Below, piece after piece: positions 6,100-11,328 of a stretch of DNA of 11,328 nucleotides (position 1 is the first letter of the stretch; each line of letters starts with the position of its first letter). Origin of the DNA: Sphaerochaetaceae bacterium (lineage in GTDB: Bacteria; Spirochaetota; Spirochaetia; Sphaerochaetales; Sphaerochaetaceae). Below the pieces are notes generated by a model. That model was not told the origin of the DNA. It worked only from the letters and a program-made list of their open reading frames with translations, and did not search any database. The position numbers and the translations under genes were made by a program. The DNA lies in contig JAEDOD010000059.1 in assembly GCA_016302165.1 (NCBI GenBank), positions 1 to 11,328 of the forward strand, read 5' to 3'.

Positions 6100-6960
6100 A
6101 TGTGGGTGCTATTTGCTTTTCTCTCTGCCTTCTTTGCAGGCCTGACTTCCATATTGGCCAAGTGCGGTATAAAGAAGACTGATTCTACAGTTGCCACAGC
6201 CCTTAGGACCATAGTGGTACTGTTCTTCTCCTTTGTCATGGTGATGATAGTGGGATCTGTGAAGGATTTTTCTTCCATTTCCTCCAAAACCCTATTGTTT
6301 CTCATTCTTTCCGGGCTTTCCACAGGAGCCAGCTGGCTCTGCTATTTCAAGGCTCTTCAGAAGGGGAACATCAATAAGGTAGTCCCCATCGATAAGTCCA
6401 GTACCATAATGACAGTATTGTTGGCCTTCCTGGTTCTTGGTGAGAGCATTGGAGTGTGGAAGGGAATCGGTACCCTGGTAATGGCTCTGGGAACCTTTAT
6501 GATGATCGAGAAGAAGGAAGGGGATGAAAAGGAAGGTGAAAGGGGATGGTTCATCTATGCTCTCCTTTCTGCTGTCTTTGCAAGCCTTACATCCATTCTT
6601 GGTAAGATAGGAATCAGCGGAGTGGAGTCAAACCTTGGAACCTTCATCAGGACCATAGTAGTTCTGGTAATGTCTACAGTAATGGTGGCTGTCACAGGAA
6701 AGATGGGGGAAGTGAAGAGGATTGAAAGGAGGGAGCTGGGTTTTATTATCCTCTCCGGCTTTGCCACAGGAGCCAGCTGGCTCTGCTACTACAAGGCTCT
6801 CCAGGATGGAGAAGCAAGCATTGTGGTGCCTATAGATAAGCTGAGTATCCTCTTTACAGTAACTCTGTCCTATTTTGTGTTTGGAGAGAAGCTGAAGAGA
6901 AAGTCTTTCTTGGGTCTCATTCTCCTTGTGGGTGGTACACTTATGATGCTCATAAGGTGA
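6100..6960 (+). CDS. EamA/DMT-superfamily membrane transporter
   Basis: This is a ten-helix-type drug/metabolite transporter protein of 286 residues made of two homologous halves. The first half carries L-T-S-I-L-A-K near 15-21, R-T-I-V-V-L near 36-41, T-G-A-S-W-L-C-Y-F-K-A-L at 75-86, V-V-P-I-D-K at 94-99 and L-G-E-S near 113. The second half repeats all of these with an offset of 148 residues in the middle part (T-G-A-S-W-L-C-Y-Y-K-A-L at 223-234). A charged linker (E-K-K-E-G-D-E-K-E-G-E-R) separates them. The substrate is unknown; relatives are usually annotated as metabolite exporters. I prefer the ATG at 6100, where GAGGA precedes and the protein opens M-W-V-L-F-A-F-L like other members. 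A GTG at 6070 or ATG at 6082 would add 10 or 6 polar residues. No strong promoter is visible in the short divergent spacer. Confidence 0.88.
   Translation: MWVLFAFLSAFFAGLTSILAKCGIKKTDSTVATALRTIVVLFFSFVMVMIVGSVKDFSSISSKTLLFLILSGLSTGASWLCYFKALQKGNINKVVPIDKSSTIMTVLLAFLVLGESIGVWKGIGTLVMALGTFMMIEKKEGDEKEGERGWFIYALLSAVFASLTSILGKIGISGVESNLGTFIRTIVVLVMSTVMVAVTGKMGEVKRIERRELGFIILSGFATGASWLCYYKALQDGEASIVVPIDKLSILFTVTLSYFVFGEKLKRKSFLGLILLVGGTLMMLIR
6320..6344 (+). repeat. 25-bp exact repeat, copy 1 (first half of EamA gene)
   Basis: Bases 6320-6344 are identical to 6764-6788. Each contains the 14-bp perfect palindrome GAGCCAGCTGGCTC and encodes the G-A-S-W-L-C-Y stretch of one half of the transporter. 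Similarity continues for several codons on the 3' side with a few changes. Confidence 0.85.
6764..6788 (+). repeat. 25-bp exact repeat, copy 2 (second half of EamA gene)
   Basis: This is the second exact copy, 444 bases (148 codons) after the first and in the same reading frame. It marks the internal duplication of the EamA gene at nucleotide level. Confidence 0.85.
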
Positions 6961-6978
6961 AAACTCCATCATTTTCAC
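6957..6978. other. AT-rich inverted repeat over the EamA stop codon
   Basis: GTGAAAA at 6957-6963 and TTTTCAC at 6972-6978 form a perfect 7-bp inverted repeat with an 8-base loop; the TGA stop is inside the left arm. The stem is AT-rich and no continuous T tract follows, so it would be a weak terminator at best. It may instead be a 3' end-stabilising hairpin. Confidence 0.35.
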
Positions 6979-7010
6979 ATTCTCTGTATTCCTTTATTGT
7001 GGAAATGCTT

Positions 7011-7047
7011 TCAATCCATTGACTCTTTTTCTTCATGTAACTAAAAC
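7011..7047 (+). promoter_or_regulatory. Candidate promoter for antiporter A
   Basis: TTGACT at 7019-7024 (5 of 6) and TAAAAC at 7042-7047 (4 of 6) are separated by 17 bases, giving a leader of roughly 17 bases before ATG 7071. A small inverted repeat TCAAT-CC-ATTGA (7011-7022) overlaps the -35. The call rests on consensus matching only. Confidence 0.45.
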
Positions 7048-7070
7048 GTAGCAGATTAAAGAGGCAATAT

Positions 7071-8363
7071 ATGGAATACATGCTTATTCTGCTGTCTTTC
7101 TCCATTCTTTCCGGCCTTATTATGAGTAGGGCTGCAAAAATGGTTAATCTTCCTTCTGTCACAGCCTATCTTGTCGCTGGACTTCTTATCGGACCATTTG
7201 TACTTGGAAGAGCTGGAATCAGAGGTATCGGCTTCTCCACTATGGAGGAAGTGAATTCGTTTTCAATCATTTCCCAGGCTGCCCTCGGCTTCATCGCCTT
7301 TGAAATAGGTAATGAGTTCAGACTCAAGGATCTGAAGACCATGGGACGAAGTGCAATTACAGTGGGTATTCTCCAGGCTGTAATCACAACTATTGTTGTA
7401 GACATTGCCCTTCTTTCTCTCCACTTCCTGTTTCCTTCCCTTATATCAATGTCCTCAGCCATTACTCTTGGAGCAATTGCAGCTGCAACAGCTCCTGCAG
7501 CAACGCTGATGGTTGTGAAGCAGTATAAGGCTCAGGGACCGATGACCAAGCTCTTATTGATGGTAGTGGCCATCGATGACGCTGTAGGTCTGGTACTGTT
7601 CTCCCTTTCCTTCGGTATGGCTACAGCCATGGAGACTGGAGCCATCAGCATAACGGGAGTATTGGTTGAGCCTTTGGTTGAGCTGGTGCTTTCCATCCTT
7701 CTTGGCGTCTTGGGAGGAGTAGGGCTCAATGTCCTTGAGAAATACTTCCATTCAAGAAGTAAGCGTATGAGCCTTGCTGTAGCCTTTGTAATGATGACAG
7801 TAGGAGTTTCCATGCTTACCTGGAAGGTCGGGGGAGTGAAGTGTGGCTTCTCTCTTCTTCTGGTATGTATGGTTGAAGGTACTGTGTTCTGCAATATCAA
7901 TGAAACCAGCCAGGAGCTTATGGATAGGGTAGACAGATGGACAGGCCCATTGAATATGCTGTTCTTTGTGCTAAGCGGGGCTGAGCTGGATCTTTCTGTG
8001 CTTTCAAATCCTATGGTTCTCTTCATCGGCCTGGTATTCATTGCCTTCCGCTCCTTGGGAAAGATCAGCGGTGCCTATCTTTCATGCCGCATGGAGAAGA
8101 CTTCCCCTATAATTCAGAAATACCTGGGAATTACTCTTCTTCCTCAGGCTGGTGTCGCCTTGGGCATGGCCTTGACAGCCAGGAATCTGGCTGATGGCGA
8201 AGTTGTAGGCAATGTGGTGCTCTTTGCAGTGCTCTTATATGAGCTCTTCGGCCCGACTCTCACCAAATGGGCTCTCCTTAAGGCTGGTGAAATTTCCATT
8301 GAAGGAAAGAAAAGCGCAAGGACACCGAACAGTGGAGACACTGTCGGTATGACAATTAGCTGA
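7071..8363 (+). CDS. Cation:proton antiporter (CPA2/Kef-like), paralog A
   Basis: This is a 430-residue inner-membrane antiporter that should exchange protons for Na+ or K+. The protein is hydrophobic almost throughout, with around a dozen membrane segments. N-L-P-S-V-T-A-Y-L-V-A-G-L-L-I-G-P at 26-42 is the usual first inverted-repeat motif. A-T-A-P-A-A-T-L-M-V-V (139-149) matches the unwound helix of the family, and I168-D169-D170-A-V-G-L holds the acidic pair expected to bind cations or protons. A cytoplasmic Y-F-H-S-R-S-K-R loop separates the halves. No TrkA-N/RCK or other C-terminal regulatory domain follows, only a short polar tail. The ATG at 7071 is chosen because AAAGAGG at 7058-7064 is spaced 6 bases; an ATG at 7080 is a weaker alternative. 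It lies head-to-tail with paralog B, 123 bases away. The ion preference cannot be told from sequence. Confidence 0.88.
   Translation: MEYMLILLSFSILSGLIMSRAAKMVNLPSVTAYLVAGLLIGPFVLGRAGIRGIGFSTMEEVNSFSIISQAALGFIAFEIGNEFRLKDLKTMGRSAITVGILQAVITTIVVDIALLSLHFLFPSLISMSSAITLGAIAAATAPAATLMVVKQYKAQGPMTKLLLMVVAIDDAVGLVLFSLSFGMATAMETGAISITGVLVEPLVELVLSILLGVLGGVGLNVLEKYFHSRSKRMSLAVAFVMMTVGVSMLTWKVGGVKCGFSLLLVCMVEGTVFCNINETSQELMDRVDRWTGPLNMLFFVLSGAELDLSVLSNPMVLFIGLVFIAFRSLGKISGAYLSCRMEKTSPIIQKYLGITLLPQAGVALGMALTARNLADGEVVGNVVLFAVLLYELFGPTLTKWALLKAGEISIEGKKSARTPNSGDTVGMTIS
7458..7532 (+). repeat. Near-identical DNA patch shared by the antiporter pair, copy A
   Basis: Bases 7458-7532 match 8874-8948 at 71 of 75 positions, including a 26-base exact run. 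The patch encodes the S-A-I-T-L-G to Q-Y-K-A stretch around the unwound-helix motif. Neighbouring parts of the two genes are more diverged. Confidence 0.85.
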
Positions 8364-8486
8364 CGAGAATCCAAACCTTTTAAGAAAAGCCTTGCAACTC
8401 TCTTGTATAGAATATGTTAAATCGGTTAAAACTGATTCCGGCACTATCAGTAGATTTTATATGTTAATCACAAGAGGAATATAAAA
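8364..8486 (+). promoter_or_regulatory. Spacer upstream of antiporter B with inverted repeat and 9-bp repeats
   Basis: No gene fits here and no GC-rich terminator for antiporter A is visible. AATCGGTT 8420-8427 and AACTGATT 8430-8437 form an inverted repeat with one mismatch around AA. The 9-mer ATATGTTAA occurs at 8412-8420 and again at 8459-8467. A weak promoter is possible (TTGCAA at 8392-8397 with TATGTT at 8413-8418, a short 15-base spacer). AAGAGGA at 8472-8478 is the ribosome binding site, 8 bases before GTG 8487. The AT-rich, repeat-bearing spacer suggests that antiporter B and the genes after it have their own promoter. Confidence 0.4.
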
Positions 8487-9782
8487 GTGGACACAATTCT
8501 CGTCTCTATCGCCTTTGCTCTGGTTGCAGGGCTTCTTATGAGTAGGGCTGCAAAGCCATTGAACCTTCCTGCCGTTACAGCTTATCTGGTGGCAGGCCTT
8601 ATCATAGGTCCCTTCTGTATCGGAAGACTGGATATCGCCGGCCTTGGTTTCAACAGCCTTGAACAGGTGGGAGCCATGGATATCATCAGCCAGACAGCTC
8701 TCGGCTTCATCGCATTCGCCATCGGTAACGAGTTCAGGCTCAAGGATCTGAAGACCATGGGTAGGGCTGCCATAACTGTAGGTATTCTTCAGGCCGTCAT
8801 CACTACAGTTCTCGTGGATTGTGCTCTCATTGCCCTTCACTTCATGCTTCCTTCAGTAATCTCCCTTTCCTCTGCCATTACTCTTGGTGCAATTGCAGCT
8901 GCAACAGCTCCTGCTGCAACGCTGATGGTTGTAAGGCAGTATAAGGCTGAAGGTCCTCTTACCAAGCTCCTGTTGATGGTTGTTGCCATTGATGACGCTG
9001 TAGGTCTGGTGCTTTTCTCCGTTTCCTTCGGTATCGCCTCAGCTTTGGAGACAGGAACCATCAGTGCTGTTTCAGTCATCCTAGAGCCTGTAATTGAAAT
9101 TGGAGCTTCAGCTGTTCTTGGTGCTCTTGCAGGATATGCACTCCATTTCCTTGAGAAGTATTTCCACTCAAGAAGTAAGCGTCTTTCCCTTGCTGTGGCC
9201 TTCGTCCTTCTGACAGTAGGCTTCTCCCAGAAGAAGTTCAACATCGGTGGCGTGCATGTAGGTTTCTCTCTCCTTCTTGTATGCATGGTCACAGGTACAA
9301 TCTTCTGCAATATCTGTGAGACCAGCGAAGAGCTTATGGCCAGGATTGAAAGGTGGACAGCACCTCTCAATATGCTGTTCTTCATCCTTAGCGGAGCAGA
9401 GCTTAATCTTACAGTTCTTGCAAATCCGATGGTAATTTTGATTGGCGTGGTGTATATTATCTTTAGATCCGTCGGCAAGATCGGAGGTGCATATGCCTCC
9501 TGCAGAATGGAAAAGACAACTCCTGTAATCCAGAAGTATCTTGGTATAACCCTGCTTCCACAGGCAGGAGTAGCCCTTGGAATGGCTCTGACAGCTGCCA
9601 ATCTCTCCGATGGTCAGATGGTGAGAAGCGTAGTCCTCTTCAGTGTCCTGGTCTACGAGCTGGTAGGTCCTACACTTACAAAGTGGTCACTCTTCAAGGC
9701 TGGAGAAATCAAGCCGGAGGGAAGGAAGGACAGCAGAGAGATCAATGCTCCAGACAACTCACCTGCGCTTAACATAAAGTAA
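8487..9782 (+). CDS. Cation:proton antiporter (CPA2/Kef-like), paralog B
   Basis: This 431-residue antiporter aligns end to end with paralog A, by eye about two-thirds identical, without gaps through the membrane core. The same hallmarks sit at the same positions: L-N-L-P-A-V-T-A-Y-L-V-A-G at 25-37, A-T-A-P-A-A-T at 139-145, I168-D169-D170, and Y-F-H-S-R-S-K-R mid-protein. Differences cluster at about residues 44-65, 190-222, 245-255 and in the polar tail after about 410. The start is GTG 8487, with AAGAGGA 8 bases upstream; it aligns exactly with the start of A. No cytoplasmic regulatory domain is present. The gene ends 15 bases before the DAHP synthase start, so those genes are probably co-transcribed with it. 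The cation is not predictable from sequence. Confidence 0.88.
   Translation: MDTILVSIAFALVAGLLMSRAAKPLNLPAVTAYLVAGLIIGPFCIGRLDIAGLGFNSLEQVGAMDIISQTALGFIAFAIGNEFRLKDLKTMGRAAITVGILQAVITTVLVDCALIALHFMLPSVISLSSAITLGAIAAATAPAATLMVVRQYKAEGPLTKLLLMVVAIDDAVGLVLFSVSFGIASALETGTISAVSVILEPVIEIGASAVLGALAGYALHFLEKYFHSRSKRLSLAVAFVLLTVGFSQKKFNIGGVHVGFSLLLVCMVTGTIFCNICETSEELMARIERWTAPLNMLFFILSGAELNLTVLANPMVILIGVVYIIFRSVGKIGGAYASCRMEKTTPVIQKYLGITLLPQAGVALGMALTAANLSDGQMVRSVVLFSVLVYELVGPTLTKWSLFKAGEIKPEGRKDSREINAPDNSPALNIK
8874..8948 (+). repeat. Near-identical DNA patch shared by the antiporter pair, copy B
   Basis: This is the counterpart of 7458-7532, with 4 mismatches in 75 bases: two synonymous third-position changes and two in one adjacent codon pair that gives a K/R difference. 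Confidence 0.85.
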
Positions 9783-9797
9783 AATGGAGAAAACAAT

Positions 9798-10877
9798 ATG
9801 AAGGAAATGGCAAGAGACGTAAGAATCAGCGAAATCTCTCCTTTAAGGTCACCTGACCAGCTTTCCTTCCAGCTCCCTCTTACAGATGAGGATAGGGAGA
9901 GGATCGCCTCTTATAGAGATCAGGTAAATAGAATCATCAGCGGTGAAGACAAGAGACTTCTTGCCATCGTAGGACCATGTTCTATCCATGATCCCAAGGC
10001 TGCCATCGAATATGCTGAGAAGCTTAAGAAGCTTTCAGATGAGCTTTCCGACCAGTTCTTAGTAGTGATGAGGACATACTTCGAGAAGCCTCGTACAGCC
10101 CTGGGCTGGAAAGGCCTTATCATCGATCCTGATATGGATGGAACCTATGATATGGACAAGGGGCTTGAAGTATGCAGAAAGCTTCTTCTTGATATTACCC
10201 ACATCGGTCTTCCTGTAGGATGCGAGTGTCTTGATCCAATTGTTCCTCAGTACACAGATGAGCTTATGAGCTGGTCCAGTATCGGTGCCCGCACCACTGA
10301 GAGCCAGACCCACAGGTCCCTTGCCAGCGGCCTGAGTGTGGCAATCGGCTTCAAGAACTCCACCAGCGGTGACTTCACAGCAGCCATCAATGCTGTAAAG
10401 AGTGCCCGTGAGCCAGCTGCCTTCATTGGAATCAGACGTAATGGAGTAATTGCCCAGTACCATACGACAGGTAATAGCTTTGCCCATATCATCCTTCGTG
10501 GTGGAGTAAATGGAGCAAACTACTATGAGAACGATGTGGAGAGCGCTGAGAAGGCCATGGTTAAGGCCGGTCTTGCTCCATCCATCGTCATCGACTGTTC
10601 CCATGCCAACAGCAACAAGGATTTCACTAGACAGAAGAGAGTTTTGAGAAGTGTAGTGGACCAGAAGGTCTGGGGAAACACTTCCATCAAGGGCTTCATG
10701 CTGGAATCCAATCTCTTTGAAGGTAACCAGTCAATTCCATGCAATCTTAAGGATCTGAAGTATGGCGTATCGGTAACTGATGCCTGCATCGGCTGGGAAG
10801 AGACAGAGAGAATCATGAGGCATGCTGCTGATATCCTCAGAAAGGCCAAGGAGCATGGAGGAGAGGAGATTCTATGA
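9798..10877 (+). CDS. 3-deoxy-7-phosphoheptulonate synthase, class I (AroF/G/H type)
   Basis: DAHP synthase condenses phosphoenolpyruvate with erythrose 4-phosphate, the committed step of the shikimate pathway to aromatic amino acids. The 359-residue product is a full-length class I (AroFGH) enzyme. The metal ligands are all present: C61 in G-P-C-S, H269 in S-H-A-N-S, E303 in M-L-E-S-N, D328 in T-D-A-C-I-G-W. Other hallmarks are F-E-K-P-R-T near 95-100, G-A-R-T-T-E-S-Q at 163-170, G-F-K-N at 184-187 and I-I-L-R-G-G at 231-236. The N-terminal segment of about 55 residues that carries feedback regulation in this class is there. The residue matching E. coli AroG Ser211 is Gly211 (F-I-G-I), as in tyrosine-sensitive AroF and yeast Aro4, so tyrosine inhibition is my inference. 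GGAGA at 9786-9790 precedes ATG 9798 by 7 bases. It follows antiporter B by 15 bases and overlaps the next gene. Confidence 0.95.
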   Translation: MKEMARDVRISEISPLRSPDQLSFQLPLTDEDRERIASYRDQVNRIISGEDKRLLAIVGPCSIHDPKAAIEYAEKLKKLSDELSDQFLVVMRTYFEKPRTALGWKGLIIDPDMDGTYDMDKGLEVCRKLLLDITHIGLPVGCECLDPIVPQYTDELMSWSSIGARTTESQTHRSLASGLSVAIGFKNSTSGDFTAAINAVKSAREPAAFIGIRRNGVIAQYHTTGNSFAHIILRGGVNGANYYENDVESAEKAMVKAGLAPSIVIDCSHANSNKDFTRQKRVLRSVVDQKVWGNTSIKGFMLESNLFEGNQSIPCNLKDLKYGVSVTDACIGWEETERIMRHAADILRKAKEHGGEEIL

Positions 10878-11328
10878 AGAAGGCTCTGGTATTTCTTGCT
10901 GACGGATGCGAGATGTGTGAAGCGCTATGTGTAGTAGATGTCTTGAGAAGGGGAGGAGTTGCCGTTACTACCGCAGGAGAGGGGAAGGAAAGAGTAATTT
11001 CCAGCCATAAGGTTGAGATCAAGGCTGACTGTGTACTAAGCCAGGATCTTTCCCGTTCCTGGGATCTTGTATTCTGCCCGGGAGGAATGCCAGGAGCAAC
11101 TAATCTATCCTCTTCAGATCTTGTAAACTCAATCATCATGGAGAACTACAGGGAAGGAAGAGTGGTATCTGCTATCTGTGCTTCTCCTGCTGTGGTTTTC
11201 GGTCCCTTAGGAATTCTCAACAGCGGAAAGGCTACATGCTATCCTGGATGTGAATCCTATGCTCCTGGAATCACTTTCCTTAAGGATGGAGTAGTGGTGG
11301 ATGGAAATGTAGTGACAGCAAAGAGCGC
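10874..11328 (+). CDS. DJ-1/PfpI family protein (3' end beyond window)
   Basis: This is a DJ-1/YajL/ThiJ-like protein, truncated by the window edge after about 151 residues; family members are usually about 180-190 residues. It opens M-K-K-A-L-V-F-L-A-D-G. E16 matches the conserved acidic residue of DJ-1 (human Glu18), and the nucleophile elbow A-I-C-A-S-P puts the reactive cysteine at C102. P-G-G-M-P-G-A at 69-75 and T-C-Y-P-G at 121-125 are also typical. Members act as redox-sensitive chaperones or are reported to act on glyoxal-type adducts; which applies here is unknown. Unusual are the extra cysteines: C12, C15 and C19 (C-x2-C-x3-C) plus C53, C68, C122 and C126. The ATG overlaps the DAHP synthase stop as ATGA (10874-10877), with GAGAGGAG just upstream, so expression is coupled. 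Confidence 0.88.
   Translation, partial: MKKALVFLADGCEMCEALCVVDVLRRGGVAVTTAGEGKERVISSHKVEIKADCVLSQDLSRSWDLVFCPGGMPGATNLSSSDLVNSIIMENYREGRVVSAICASPAVVFGPLGILNSGKATCYPGCESYAPGITFLKDGVVVDGNVVTAKS

Noticed and set aside
6320..6344. GAGCCAGCTGGCTC palindrome as a regulatory or recombination site
   Set aside because: Both copies lie inside coding sequence at the same position of the two homologous halves, so coding duplication explains them.
8376..8390. CTTTT-AAG-AAAAG as a terminator after antiporter A
   Set aside because: It is purely AT with a 3-base loop and no following T tract; it would not form a stable terminator.
7071..9782. Read the antiporter duplication as an assembly artefact
   Set aside because: The copies differ throughout, by about one third of residues, with different upstream spacers and tails, so they are genuine diverged paralogs.
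1..11328. CRISPR array, tRNA, rRNA, insertion sequence or phage genes
   Set aside because: I saw no regularly spaced repeats, no cloverleaf-like or rRNA-like segments, and no transposase, integrase or terminal repeats.

Overview
The window is a compact bacterial chromosome segment with ten genes, nine complete and one cut off by the right edge. I see no mobile element, CRISPR array, tRNA or rRNA. The substrate-binding protein has a signal peptide ending in L-F-A followed by G-G, without a lipobox cysteine. Together with the mid-range GC content and the frequent AGA/AGG and GGA codons, this reminds me of Sphaerochaeta-like spirochaetes. That placement is a recollection-based inference, not a proof.

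Left part (about 1-5245): a complete five-gene ABC importer operon of the peptide/nickel (Dpp/Opp/Nik) type. The order is binding protein, permease B, permease C, ATPase D, ATPase F. All four gene junctions overlap or nearly touch (TAATG, a 1-nt gap, an 8-nt overlap, ATGA), so the genes are almost certainly co-transcribed and translationally coupled. The 234 bases before the operon are rich in symmetry: a perfect TGGACA-N6-TGTCCA inverted repeat abuts a perfect TATAAT, and a further palindrome lies upstream. A hairpin flanked by T tracts on both sides ends the operon and also serves the convergent gene that follows.

Middle (5246-6960): a minus-strand short-chain dehydrogenase/reductase and a plus-strand EamA/DMT membrane transporter, divergently arranged across about 75 bases. 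The two halves of the EamA protein are unusually alike, even in DNA.

Right part (7071-11328): two tandem paralogous CPA2/Kef-like cation:proton antiporters without regulatory domains, each with its own upstream region. The second is followed within 15 bases by a class I DAHP synthase (first step of the shikimate pathway). That gene in turn overlaps, as ATGA, a DJ-1/PfpI family gene running off the window. Antiporter B, DAHP synthase and the DJ-1 gene therefore look like one transcription unit.

Most genes belong to familiar families. I do not find a clearly new multi-gene system. The most interesting points are the operator-like architecture before the transporter operon, the patchily near-identical antiporter pair and its linkage to DAHP synthase/DJ-1, the internal DNA repeat of the EamA gene, and the cysteine-rich DJ-1 protein.
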